A stretch of DNA of 64,000 nucleotides from Jacaranda mimosifolia (Eukaryota; Streptophyta; Magnoliopsida; Lamiales; Bignoniaceae). The stretch spans positions 29,920,391 to 29,984,390 of the forward strand of contig CM032126.1 of NCBI GenBank assembly GCA_018894105.1, read 5' to 3'. The position numbers were made by a program, and so were the translations under genes. This document shows, piece after piece, positions 25,018 to 37,089 of this stretch (its first letter is position 1; each line of letters opens with the position of its first letter). Under the pieces are notes generated by a model. The model was not told where the DNA came from. It saw only the letters and a program-made list of their open reading frames with translations, and ran no database searches.

Positions 25018-25228
25018 GGTGTGTGTGTGTGTGTTATTTCATATTAAGTTGGACAAGTTGAGGTGGAATGTTTTCATAAGTAATAAAGTTGAGAGTGATA
25101 AGTATTTTTGTATTGCAAATTAATATAAATGCATTTGAAAAGTAAATGGATATTTTGATCAATAACCTAACACAAAAATTTAGAATGGAGTGTGAATAAC
25201 AAAATTTGGAGTACAAATAACAATACCC
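24247..25228. mobile_element. Mutator-like (MULE) non-autonomous element, 982 bp
   Basis: Perfect 9-base direct repeats GTTATCCAC flank it (24238-24246 and 25229-25237). Terminal inverted repeats of at least 34 bases (24247-24280 against 25195-25228) differ at three positions and begin GGGTATTGTTATTTG. A 9-bp duplication with long TIRs is the Mutator signature. The interior is AT-rich, contains a microsatellite at 24987-25034 and has no transposase. It lies only 30 bases from the SINE-like insertion at 24112-24199. Confidence 0.82.
24987..25034. repeat. (AT)n(GT)n microsatellite
   Basis: An AT run followed by a GT run with one GGG interruption, inside the Mutator-like element. Confidence 0.95.
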
Positions 25229-25259
25229 GTTATCCACAAATATGTTTATAGTTCTTTAT

Positions 25260-25260
<1 letters not shown>

Positions 25261-25341
<81 letters not shown>
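25261..25341. repeat. Compound (AT)n(GT)n(GA)n microsatellite
   Basis: About 14 bases of AT, 33 of GT and 34 of GA repeat in direct succession, uninterrupted, just downstream of the Mutator-like element. Confidence 0.97.
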
Positions 25342-25344
<3 letters not shown>

Positions 25345-25345
<1 letters not shown>

Positions 25346-25680
25346 TTTTACCATAATTGTGCAATATTAATTAAATTACACATTCTTTAGAATAATATTT
25401 GCGAATCTTTTAGTTGTTTAAATCAAATAGGTAAACTAATCAAATTTTAATGATTTTTTAACTTATAATTTTTTAAATGATATCTAAATCTATATTATTA
25501 TATATAGTAAGGAGGCAATTTCGATCAAATTATAAATTTGTAGTATTTTTTTAAAAAAAATTAGTTGTTCAAAATTATTTTATTAATATTTAACATCAAC
25601 TGTGAATTTATTGATTTTTAAATCGTTAAAATATGCCAACAAAGCAAATTTAATGACTTACTAATACATTCTATATATTG
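25345..25680 (+). repeat. Two further units of the ~200-bp AT-rich repeat
   Basis: The diagnostic (A/C)CAA/ACTAATCAAATTT(T)AATGA-type motif recurs at about 25431 and 25637 (206 bases apart), with the 'gtgcaatattaattaaatt' and 'ggcaatttcgatcaaatta' segments before them. They continue the array at 23300-24093. Confidence 0.55.
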
Positions 25681-27270
25681 ACTTATTTACACACTTAAAA
25701 ATTGGAAAATTTTTGCAATCAAATTTGATATAACTTACACATGTTTAAAGAATGTTTCGATTAAAATATAAATAATTTCACTAAATTAGCTTAAAATGAA
25801 AAAAATAAAAAATTGTGGATACGATTTCATCTGCAATACATAGATCCTCCTTTCACCTTAGTCATGCTCTTCTCGTAACTTAAATTTTATACATGAAAAA
25901 TATTATTAATGAGTTCTTATTAATGTATTATCCCAATTTTTTTTTTCCTTCTAACTCTTTCATGTTCCATACTAAATAGTTAATTATGTTTTTTCTATTT
26001 GTTATTATTTGATTGATTGATTCTTTGTTATTTCTATTGTTTAACTTCATGATTCATTATATATATATATTTATATTTCTCCTGTAATCTTGTAATGTAT
26101 TGTTGAGATTTATTAATTTTCTTCATTGCTTATATATCTATTGTTTTTGGATAATCTTAGACTTATTTTAAGTTTTATATAATTTTGTTAATTTTTTACA
26201 TTTTGTACAATGTTTTATTTTGTATATCATATAAATGTGTTCGTTGATAAAATCGAATACGTAACTTATACATGCTTTTGTAAAATTATTAAAGTTGATA
26301 TATTGTTTTAGTATTATGGTTCAAGTAATTATATTGATTTGCTGATTTTCTCTTTGTGTAATATTTCCATCATGATTTAAAAGCTCTTCTTTTTTTTTTT
26401 TTTAAAGAAAAGAATATAAATATAAATACGATATCATTTGTAATTCATATTTCTTTTTCCATATTTTTTATTTCTTTCTTATAATTTTACTTTTTCATAA
26501 AATTTGGTTGCCAAACTGCTCTTATATTTATATATTCACTTCAAACATACAAACTATTAGAGTTCATATAGAAACCTGTTTATATATGTAAATTGTAGTA
26601 ATATGATATCTGTTGAAATATATCTACAATTCTCAATAATAACAAGATTACAAATTTACGATTATGCATTTTTTTAGTAAACTTTGACCTAAGCCGTGAA
26701 TTCAATTAAAATAACAAATATGAAAGTTTTAAATAACTTTAGCTATTGATAGTTTATAAAATTCAATAAGTGATGTTTTAGTTATCTACAAATATTATAG
26801 CATTAAAGAACAAAATGCCAAAAAAAATCACATTTAATGAATCGCTAAGTGAACTATTAGAACAAAAAGAAAAGCAATCAAATAATGTTATAATCCATAT
26901 CAAATTATTAACTAATTTATTTTCTATTTAATATTTCATATAATTGTTTTTTACTCTATTAGTTTACTCTGTAATTTACTGGATGAATCTTTTCTTTTGA
27001 ATAATCCATTCATCTTGTGATACTTGTAGAAATTCATTAATTTCTCCATTGTTGTATTTAATATTTTTTTGCAGTGTTTAATTGATTTAATAAATTTGTT
27101 GAGTTTTAATTTTCTTAACACAGATTTTTATGTATACGTTCCTGTTTAATTTTTTTATTTGATTAATCATCTTTAATTCATTGTTTCATTCTTTAGCTCA
27201 CTAGATGAAATTTATTTTTGGATTATCTCCAATAATCCTGTACTATTTGTAAAAATTCATTAAATCTCTC

Positions 27271-27302
<32 letters not shown>

Positions 27303-28033
27303 GGGCAATGTTCAATTTATCTAAAACTCAATAAATTCTTTTTATACTTGTTCCTTGATAAAAGCTAATATGTGTTACTTCACCTTATTTCTTCTTTAAA
27401 ATTATAGAAGTTAGGCAGATTCTTTTTCAGTCAAATTTATTGTTAATTTGTCATACGCTTTTTCAATTAATTGTATCACTTCATTGTGTCTGCATAATTG
27501 GTGTTCCCAAATATAGGTTATGTATTTATTTATGAATTTTTAAAATTTTTCTACACATTTATATATTCACTTCAAATATGATATAATTTTTCCGATTTTG
27601 ATCGTTCCTTTTTTTTCACAAAAACCAAAAAAAAATTCTCTTTATGTTTTGCGTCAACAAGTGGGAATGAGAGTGCCAGTACCAACTAATAATGCAGCAA
27701 GACAGCTCTGATTTCTGAATCAATAAAGTTTACATATGCCGCATATTTTTGCAGCAGTCAGCACAGGCCATTTTTTTTGTGGCCATTAAGGATGCCATGG
27801 ACAGAAAATGCATACTTTGTAATAAAAACAAAATCTCCAGGGTAAGACTTAAGAGGATATGTAATTCCATATTAAGTTATCAAGCTGGAGCAGCTAAAGT
27901 AGAGCTCATAACACTTACGCATTTGGAAGATAAAATAATGAGCCAAAAAATGAATAGAACCATCACTACAAAGTTGAGAGCTTCTTTGATCCCCAACAAC
28001 ATTGTCAGAAAACCTTTGCTCTACATATTAGCT
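25681..28033. other. AT-rich intergenic DNA, no gene
   Basis: More than 2 kb of A/T-rich sequence downstream of RPL35 with an (ATT)n microsatellite at 27272-27302. The segments at 26.0-26.2 kb and 26.9-27.3 kb resemble each other loosely ('cattaatttctccattgttg...ttaattt'), suggesting old repeats. No coding signal. Confidence 0.5.
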
Positions 28034-30521
28034 TCAGTTCGACCGGTTTACTTTCAAATATGGCAATGCACCTATCACATTGTTATAGTCGCTGCGATCA
28101 ACTTGCACCTGTAATAACAAACATAAAGATGTCAGAAAGCATAGTGCTGGCCAGGAAGTGAAAACAAATTCATGAGAAAATAGGAGCAAATTGCAAATGG
28201 GAAAGAAAATTGGGCCGCAGGAATAATGTGTTTCACACAGCCTCTCGCAACTTCTTCAAACATAGTCTCAGCAAGAGTCATCGATGAGTATATATGTAAT
28301 GTTTTTCCACTTAATCTGCCAAATCCGATGGGTAGAACTGTAAGAAATTTCATGTTTCAAACGCGACACTGCTACGCATACATATTGGTACGAGTTAAGA
28401 TAATTGTCTGTTCCTTTCATTTCTATCATCTCATCTTTCTTTATCAATGAGGAAGCCAAGTATTTCTTCATACACACTGTTTATTTCCATACGATGGACT
28501 TCTGCTGCAAATGTCAAAAACTGGCATTCAACAATAAATTGAATACTGTCCATGTAACAAGAATTCTAGTTCATGAATAGTTATCATATTAAAAAATCCA
28601 GTAAAAGTTAAAGCTTTCCATTCAAACAATTCTTAGTCACTGTTTTTCTTCCAGGCAAAACCGGGGCCAGGAGAAAGTGCAGCAGGATTTACATGTTCTG
28701 TATTTTTACTTCAGACAACATCAGTAATCAATGTTCCAGAAGGTTATAACTCCCAGGCATGATTTCTTTATCCACGCCACTGAAAAATATTATATAAAAC
28801 CAAAATTACAAGTAAATTATCCATGTACGCGTATTCGGACATGTTGCTGACCACATTCCAGATCCAGTTTCAACAAAACTAAAGTAAGATTATAGGACAT
28901 GTGTGCTGAAGCTAAAACGAAATTAAGGACTCTACAATAGTTTCGAACAATGGAGCATGGATTAGTGCTCTCCAGTGTCCACACAGTTTTGCTTTATTGC
29001 AAAAGTGTACAAGCATTTGGCATCTGGCATCCACCGATCGTCAAGAGGCAAACTTTAAAATTCCCAAAGAAGATCCATTTATAGCTAAGAAGCAGATTGA
29101 TTGACCTCTTCCAAGAGCGTCTTTCAAAATTTATTTTCCAAATTCCACCAGAAAGAGGTACGTGTCAATATATAAACATCATAATCAAAAACTTTGGACA
29201 GGCCACAGCAATCTATTAATCATTGCAGAGAAAAAACTTGAAGGACATTCTTATTGCAACTGCTTTTATCCGCGGTAACTTTAATAACTGTGTATGGAGC
29301 ACTCGAATTTCCCATTTTCTAAACCATAAACTTCATTGTTCGGGAAAATCTCTAACAATTACTAATCTCTTTCTTTCCAACTTCATAACAAAGTTCATCC
29401 AGCAGATCCTAAGAACCAATTTATCCCACTAGAACCAGTTGAAATCCTTTTTTCCCAGATTTCCTGATCACTCCTACTTTATGATGTCTTTAACTGTTGG
29501 AAATAATTCTAATGTGTTGTCTAGCTTGTTTTGTAAGAGATATTTACTGATGCTCTGTGAGAACTGTCAGACACTGCTCATCCCTGTATATTTCATCAAA
29601 GATGGCGCAACTACTCATCTCCCATGCCCTTCCTCCTTGTGGTAGGCATGTGGATGCCTAAGCCTCTTTTTGAGTGAGGAATTCTTGACAAACTGCTTCG
29701 ACTGAATTACAGGCCACAATCCCCTCCCCCACCCCCACCACCCCCAAAAAATGAAAAAAACATATTTGCATTCCAGGATCCTGCTTTTTGAAGGCCGGTG
29801 GATTAAACTAAAACCTTATTGAATCTAAAATCAATTCATTTTATCAACTTGTTTCAAATCATTTTCAGCCATTACACCTACATGGGATATCAAAAGAGTG
29901 AAGAGTCAGTAGTCAATGAAACAAGTGGCAGAGTAAGATAAAATCAAGTTTTTATACTTCAAACTAGAAAGAAAGAATTTCAAGAGAAAATGAGCCCAAA
30001 ACTCAAACCATTTTAGACAGTCTCAATCTCCGCTTAGTGTTCTTCTTTCTGAGCAAATGCTGCTTCCCTGCTCTTCTCCTCATTATCTTCCCACTTCCCG
30101 AAACTCGAAACCGCTTAGCAGAAGCCTAAAATTCCCATTCAAACAACATCAGGATTAGAAAATTCTAAAAACCCACATCACTAGAACACAAACTAAAACA
30201 CACATACATACACGCACACCATGTAATTCAACTAAACACGTTATATAGACGTCAATACAAAAGAATTGCCTTGTGGGTCTTCATTTTGTAGCCCTTTGCA
30301 CACTCAACCGTCAGCGGCCGTGAATTTCTCTGAACGGGCCTAGCAAAAGGGAAGCCTTTGGTAAGAACAAGGGGGCGAAGCCCAGAAATAGAGTGCGAGG
30401 AGCTGAGGTTGAGAGATGAGGTTTGTTTCTTGATGAATGGCGTTACGGGAACTCTCGCCGATTGAAATACTTTGTGCGGAAAACAAGTTTTAAGTCCAAA
30501 AGTAAAGACAGCCGTAGCCAT
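28034..30521 (-). CDS. RPL35: Plastid 50S ribosomal protein bL35c, three exons
   Basis: Exons on the minus strand: 30521-30270, 30125-30009 and 28108-28034, giving 147 aa, close to the usual length. Exon 1 encodes a Ser/Thr/Arg-rich chloroplast transit peptide (start MATAVFTFGLKTC) and the beginning of the mature protein (CAKGYKMKTHK). Exon 2 encodes the highly basic bL35 core ASAKRFRVSGSGKIMRRRAG then KQHLLRKKNTKRRLRLSKM. Exon 3 encodes the tail VQVDRSDYNNVIGALPYLKV then NRSN and a TGA stop. The protein belongs to the large subunit of chloroplast ribosomes. Intron 1 (144 bases) begins with GC after AAG. Intron 2 is 1.9 kb with no recognised element. Exon 3 is only 75 bases and easily missed. 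A plus-strand open frame across it (27749-28114) is antisense. Confidence 0.95.
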
Positions 30522-31549
30522 TTTTGATGTAGCACTGTTAGCTCTCGGAAAGATGGGGTTTTTCGCAGTTATGGATTTCTTGAGAATTTCTGGTTATGGA
30601 TAAAAGGGTGTGGCAGTTTTGCCCAAACGATTGGGAGCCTCAAATCTTGTTTCAGTATTCGGTAATTGGAATTACAATGGGGTGGGGTGAGTTTACAGTA
30701 CAGTGAAACTCCATTTGTTAAATTAATTTGCTTCTGTAAATTATTTTTCAACCAACTTCACTTTACCTAGTGAAAATTAAGATTTTTTTTTTTTGGTGAG
30801 TTTATAAGTTTTTAAATATGTAAGAATTTATAAGATGGTAAATAGTATTTAATAATTTTTTTTAAATGAGTTGATAAAATTTTAAAATAAAATGTTACTA
30901 TTTTATAAATTTTTTCAAGAAAAAAGTAAGTAGATTCTGATTTATTTTTAAGATCTCAAAAAGCTCTTTTAATTTTAATTATAAATTATCTTTATTAATA
31001 TTTATAAGTCGCAAGATCTTATTTTATGCAAATACTCTAATAATTTATTTTAAAAAATAAGATATAATATAAACTTCAAACGTATTTTATAAGATATACA
31101 AATTTATAATATTTTTTAAATAAGTCTAACTAAAGAGTAAAAGGGCTCTTGTTTTATAGCTCTGTGGCCTTTAGCCCAACAATAAAAATTTCACACATAA
31201 ATTGTAACGTTTGGAGGTTTGAAAATCTAGCGTGCATGTGTATAAATTTTTATTAGAAAATCTTCTAAATGAATCATCAAATAAAAGATCTTTATTTTAA
31301 ATTTTCGAATTCTAAAAGGAAAAAGATTGAATTCCTGTATATTTGACTTCGGTCCAATTAAACGAATCTCCTCTTCTATGGCAAGGGTAAAAATTGTAAA
31401 TGTGGATTTGTATGCAATAAAAGAAGTTATTATTTTGGGCAGATGAATATATATGCATATATATATATATTTTATATATATAAGGTTCGAATTTTAACTC
31501 CACAATTTTAATATGTTGATTTTGCCTTAAAATTTGAGATTTAATTGAC
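30522..31549. other. RPL35 upstream region and AT-rich DNA
   Basis: The first ~200 bases are presumably the RPL35 promoter and 5' UTR. No TATA box is convincing. Beyond about 30780 the sequence is AT-rich without genes. A tRNA-like 'aggttcgaattttaactcc' motif occurs at about 31483-31501, but no SINE boundaries are found around it. Confidence 0.4.
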
Positions 31550-32090
31550 AAAGAACGGAAGAAATGGAATGAAATGGAGTAAAGTGATCGAAATGGGCAT
31601 GAGGAGCACACCCTGGCGCACGTTGGCAAGGATGTGAGCATCATGGCGCGCAGCAGGACAAGAAACAGGGAAAAACACGCCTCGTACGCCCAAATAGCAA
31701 ACTTTCTGCCCAATTTTGTAGCAAAAACAAAACTCTTACGCCGGCGGCCCGACGTGGGGCGCAGGCCCACAGGCCTTGGACATCGTTTTTTGGGTATATA
31801 TTTGGCATTTTCTTTCAGGACAAAGTGAGACGAATATAACACAAGGGCTTCTTTACTGTTTTTGAGTAAATTTTTCAAGACGGAGTTTAGAACGAGGATT
31901 TTAGGTGTTCTTGTGAGATTTGTGGGATTCAAGTTTGTACTTGCACTTTGATTTGAGATCAATAAAATTCATTTTCTTTGTTGGATGAATTAGGCACATT
32001 GTCAAATCACGTAAAATCTTGTTGTCAATTACTTTGAATTTCTTTACTATTATTTCATCATTGTGATTCTAAATCGTTCCAAGTTACAAC
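31550..32090 (+). repeat. Possible LTR fragment or solo LTR (ends undefined)
   Basis: A GC-rich block (31600-31790) is followed by GTATATATTTGGCATTTT, then a tract ending in 'gagatcaataaaattcattttc'. TATA followed by an AATAAA-type signal is the order found in plant LTRs (U3-R-U5), with a late 'caaatcacgtaaaatcttgttgtcaatt' segment. No TG...CA ends or target duplication were found. The 216-codon minus-strand open frame over it has no coding character. Confidence 0.35.
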
Positions 32091-33779
32091 ATATAATATG
32101 ATATGATTTAATGGGTTATTGGAGCTAATATATAATTCTATAGAAAATTTGATATTTTCATAAATGATATATTTATATAGTATTTTCTTAAATACATAAC
32201 AATTGGTATGATTTTTCATAATATAGAAACTTGTATTTTCCTAAGCATAACTTTTCCATTTTAATGCGATGGAGCATATCTCATATCAAAATCTGAATCA
32301 TATTAATATCAAGTATTTAATTAATTAAAGATACTAGATAGTAATAATAGGCTCGAGGAATTAAGTTCTCACTTTGTATCCCTCAAAGTTGTGGCCACTC
32401 GTCTCCTGGACTCCCAAGGTTGACTAACCCTATTGTTTTGGCGAAATTATCTTTGATTAAAAAATTTCGTTTACTAATGTTTAATTTTTTAGATGTATTC
32501 ACTTGATTGTTAGTAAATATTTTTACGAAAATGAACTAATGAATTTTCAAAAACTTCAATTTTTTGTTTGGTTCATTTGGTTTTAAAATTAAAATTGTCT
32601 ATACCATAACTTACGCATATCTAAAAAATAAAGAAATATATTCGTCAAAAATTTTACTTTGTTAATGTTAAATCACTATTGATACAAATCAATTTAAATA
32701 ATCTAAAGAATTTTTTAATTAAAACAACTAATTATCAAAATTTCTTAATTTAATGAGTCAGACGTAATATAGTTAAAAAAATTAACTATTGAGTTTTTTG
32801 GAGAAAAGTTGATGAAATGGACATTTCGAAATTGGAAAGTATTTTTTAAATATAAAAATTTACTTTAAGGATAGAACTTGACCTGAACCCGATTGATTAT
32901 AAAATGAATTGAACTTGAATAAATTTTAATAGAGCTAAATATGAGTTAAATTTGAATCATTTTATTTTTCTATATATGCTTTATAACTAATTGATGCTGC
33001 ACAAAAATGGGGTGGAGTCTTTGTCGATAGACAATGGAATGTTGGCTTTTTTTATTGGGAAGCGCGTAAAGAGGTCTCCCTTTCTCGAGAGTTTATGAAA
33101 TTTTGTAGTTTTTTTGCGAATAATTTTTTATACCCAAGTTTTTTTTAGGATTTAGTATTAATAGCTTTTGTATTGATGAGTTTAAGCCCCTTAGGGTTTT
33201 CTTACCCTTCTTCGTGGGCTGAAATGATTTTTGGGTTCTCTAGCCCTTTTACTTATTTAATTAATTTAATTTATTGGATTGGACACTCTTTAATTAATTT
33301 ATTAAATTGTTCTTATAGTTAAAATTATCCACATCATTAAGCCTCCCCCACTTTACATAGAAATTTTTAATTTATATCAAAATTATATTATAAGTCTAAT
33401 TTTAAATATTTTCTTTACTTTAATTAGTTAAAATGATGTTTATTGAATGATTATTTTTTCATTTTTTATTTGATTATCTCAAAATTTACAAGATTTTTTA
33501 AGAGGTACTCCAAAGGTGGTTTTGTTAGCACCTAAAGAATTAGCAAAAAAGAGGAAAACTTAACTTACAGTGAGTAGAGGGGAAAAGGAAGGAATACTTC
33601 AATAGGAATACTCAATGAGTCATCAAGGTAACTTTCTTCTTACTTCCTGGTTTCTTCACTTTGTGTTTTTGTTTCGAGTTTTTGGTTCACAAATTTTTAT
33701 ACAACTTTTTCGAGTCAGTAAAATTTTTGGAATTTCATTGGGTCAAAACATATCTGAGAGTATGTCCTGTTTCGAGTCA
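32091..33779. other. AT-rich intergenic DNA, no recognised feature
   Basis: A/T-rich sequence with no gene. A less AT-rich patch at about 33000-33250 has no recognisable content. Confidence 0.4.
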
Positions 33780-34250
33780 AATTCTGCGAAGGCGTCCTCA
33801 AATAGTCAAGTTGAAAGAAATAGCAGTGGGACCGCCAATGATGCTTACGCTAGGCGCTCGCAGGCTCGGGGGGCGCCCAAGTCTACTGCTAGCACACTGC
33901 CTTTCTCGAGCTCCCATGGGGCGCTTTGGACGGGCGCTACGTGCTAAGGATGGGTGCTCGTTGGACGCCTGGGGTGGTGCCCCTGGGCCATTTGCCGCCG
34001 GTGATTGACCGTCAGCAACAGCAGCTTCCAGCCCGAGGGTGATCATGGGTCATCAAGCCCAGTCCATGTCCGTGCAATTGCCCTCCTTGTGGTGTTGTGG
34101 TATATATTAAAATTTTTTGTTATTGGGCATGTCATCAGACCATGCCGTAAAAAATTCAGTGAGTCTCTAAAGTTACGAAGTAATTGTGTAGTTGATGAGT
34201 TGTACAGCAATGACGAAGCTGAGGTTGTTAAGGTAGCCAGTTGAAATGGT
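33780..34250 (+). other. GC-rich island with an unexplained 79-codon ORF
   Basis: Sequence from 33830 to 34020 is unusually GC-rich for the region and repeats GGGCGC/GGCGCC motifs. The following ORF (34005-34244) reads through one hydrophobic stretch (ALLVVLWYILKFFVIGHVI) into a basic and then acidic tail. I recognise no family. It may be LTR or gene debris. Confidence 0.3.
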
Positions 34251-34817
34251 TGTTTATATTCAGTGTGCTAGCTAATCTGCTTTTAGACACTGGGCCTTTT
34301 TCTGCTTTGATATCTGGAAGCTAAAGAATTCCAGGATTGTGGAACCACGAAATGACTTGAAAGTTTCTTTTGCCCCGGTGAAAAGATGTACTAACTTAGT
34401 GCTATAGTTTGAAATTGTTTCTAGCTAGATTGGTAAGAATCATCAAGTTAAACAAAGCAACAGGGATTTTACTCTTCCAAGTTGAAAGGACTGAATATTT
34501 TGGGGATGAGTTAAAATTCATTTCTGCCTTTTTTTTGGGGTGATTTGCATGCTGTGTAGAAAGATACACTTGGATACAGTTTATAATTCCTTTGTTCTTT
34601 TTTCTTTCTTGACAAGTTCAAGAAATTACTCCCTCGGGAAATACAACTATAATGGTTAAAACTTAAAACCATATGTGCTGCATCGTCGCGGGCAGAAATA
34701 TTGGAAGTTGCCTATCCAACAAAGAAGGAAACTATATGAAACAATAGAACGAAATAAAAAGCACAACTATCAGTTCCCTCTGGAACCCTCACGCCCATTG
34801 GGCAGTGAATTCTATTC

Positions 34818-37089
34818 TTAGGCAGATAAACCTCGTCGCCACTCCATGATGATTAGAGTGGCAGCACTATGAGCCAGGGCAGCTGCCACGACAAAAATGT
34901 GGAAAATCTGATGGCTGTGGCCTACAATATCAAATGCACCAGGCTTCCATCTCTCAGGGATCCTAGTGACATAAAATACTGCCCCAGCACCATACAGAAG
35001 CCCCATGGCTATCTCATATCCAAGCGCCCCCAGTACAAGGGGGTCATCCCAGTAGAGGATTACTGCATGAGCAGCAGGAATTACTCCTGAGAACCCCATG
35101 CAGAGGAAGAGGGTTGCCCTGAAGGACCTGAAACGGCCGCTGGATAGAGCAGGAGCGAGAAGGGTTATAACTACTAGGACGCCTACTAGTGTGATTGAGG
35201 AGAGGTATATGAAGCGCCAATCGGGGTGATCTGAGAAGGCGTAGTATATTGGTGCGAAGAAAGAGCAGACTATCATGAGGGAGATCCCGGCATAGTCCAG
35301 GCGCCAGAAGAAGTAGTAGAAACGTCGAGAGTGGCAGGCAAAAAGGTGTGACACCGTGCTAAATATCAAACAGCCCATTGCTCCAACTAAGAAAACCAAC
35401 CAGGGCCATAAGGGAACTGAATTAGAGTCTTTGCTCACTCCCAAGATTGGTGATTTAGCAATGTACCTTAGATAAGAATCCTGCAGATTGAGGATAAGAT
35501 ATTTAGAACTCATCAAGGGGCAGAAAATGATTTAACAGTCCAAACTCAGCCATCATTGCATTAATCCTTCTCTTCTTAGTACTCCAAATGAACATTTAGA
35601 AATTGCATTACAAGCCAAATTTCCATGTTTGGTAGCTCTATATAATAAAAATAAAGACTTTGAAGATTGTGTGCATCGGATTCATTATCTTGGGCAGCTG
35701 CATATATATAATAGTCTTATGTTGATTGTTTCCACGTAAAATTCCCTTAAAGTTTGTTCCCATGTTCACACACTTGTGTAACTACTACAGCGGTCGGCTG
35801 CCCGCGTGCTTGATTTGCCTAGTGTTTGATAAAACGCCCCGATTTTAATTTAAATGCTAATAAGAATATAAGATGATTGTTGCCCAAATAAAAAACTTTT
35901 TAGAGTAATCAAGTCTTTTTAGTTAACATAAGCTATTTCAGCCAGTATATATACGTTCTCGAGAATATCAAAAGTCATGTACAAATCATTAAATAATTCC
36001 TCTTTCTGAATAGAAAGAAAAAGAAAATTCTTAATGTCATATTCAATAATCATAAAATATACGACTATCTTATAAAATAACACTTAACTACCAGAGATGG
36101 ATACTACCTTAACGGGAAACATGAATTCTTTCTAACCCATTTCGTTTTTAATAATCCTCTTCTCCTTAGACCTTAATAATATTTGAGAGGACTTCTCAAT
36201 TCCTGAAAGTTTCTAGCGTTCAAATCATAGCAAGATTTTGGGTTTGCTTTTTGGGACCCAGGTACCGTTTGTTTTATGCTTTTATAAGATATTTATCACA
36301 TGATACATGGCACAAGATGCTTTTTTTATATGACATGAAATTCCGAAAATTTCTGATCAACAGATCCAACATGTGGATCCGGGGCCCAGTTTTCATACTG
36401 TAATGCGTTTCAACATTTGTCCAATCTTGTATATCTTTTTTTCACTCTCTTTTAACTTTTAGAAGAACAGAAAAGGACACTAACCGAAAAGAACGCGTTA
36501 GAGCCGTTGGATTGGCTCACCATTTTCGCGTTCAGCCAGCCATCACTTCTTTCTCTGCAAATTCAATTATTTTCAATTAATAATCAAATTGGAAAATGGG
36601 TGCAGTGGGAAAAGAAAGCACAATATTCAACGGAAATATCAGCAGTAATTGAGAAATTTTTTACCCGAATAAACCGGCAATCACTTTTTCTAGGGTCATC
36701 TTCTCCGTCAAACTCATCACCATCATCCCCAGGAATATCATAAATCCAACCAAATGCCTGCAAAAATCCAAAAAAAATGAAGTTCAATCTGGAAATTTGA
36801 AACACAAATATATTTTTGAAAAACAAAAGAAAAAAAAAAATTGAACTCACGTCCAAACATTGAGCGTCTCGTTGTGCAAGGAGAAAACGCTGAGAATAAC
36901 ATCTTTCAAAGGCCATTCACATCTGTAATAATCCCTTATAAATTCATTGTCCTTCAAATACTCCGGCAACGCCTCGTACTTCACCAGCCTCCGCTCCAAT
37001 TTTGCCGCCTTCTTCTTATTATCACCGCCGTTCGTCGCCGCCGGCCTGGACAAGATCGACGCAGCGCTTTTCATGGTCCGCCTCTTCAT
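34818..37089 (-). CDS. HHP/PAQR heptahelical transmembrane protein, three exons
   Basis: Exons on the minus strand: 37089-36851, 36757-36665 and 35466-34818, giving 326 aa. This is the plant heptahelical (HHP) branch of the progestin and adipoQ receptor family, membrane proteins related to adiponectin receptors. In Arabidopsis some members are linked to ABA, osmotic or sterol responses. PAQR motifs are present: [20 protein letters not shown] and [10 protein letters not shown] spanning exons 1-2; [11 protein letters not shown]...[28 protein letters not shown] near the C-terminus. The motif-B His and the two His of GHSHQIFH are the predicted metal ligands. Several hydrophobic helices are obvious. 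The exon-3 acceptor (CTAAG|G at 35467) keeps the frame directly. A stronger-looking CAG 16 bases upstream would need an extra small exon. MKRRT is chosen as start; a second Met lies five codons in. Confidence 0.88.

Noticed and set aside
27749..28114. 121-codon plus-strand ORF
   Set aside because: It overlaps RPL35 exon 3 on the opposite strand and has no family features.
31312..31962. 216-codon minus-strand ORF, the longest unexplained frame between RPL35 and HHP
   Set aside because: Composition is erratic (Tyr/Ile-rich from AT repeats, then Arg/Cys-rich from the GC-rich block). It crosses LTR-like signals and shows no domain.
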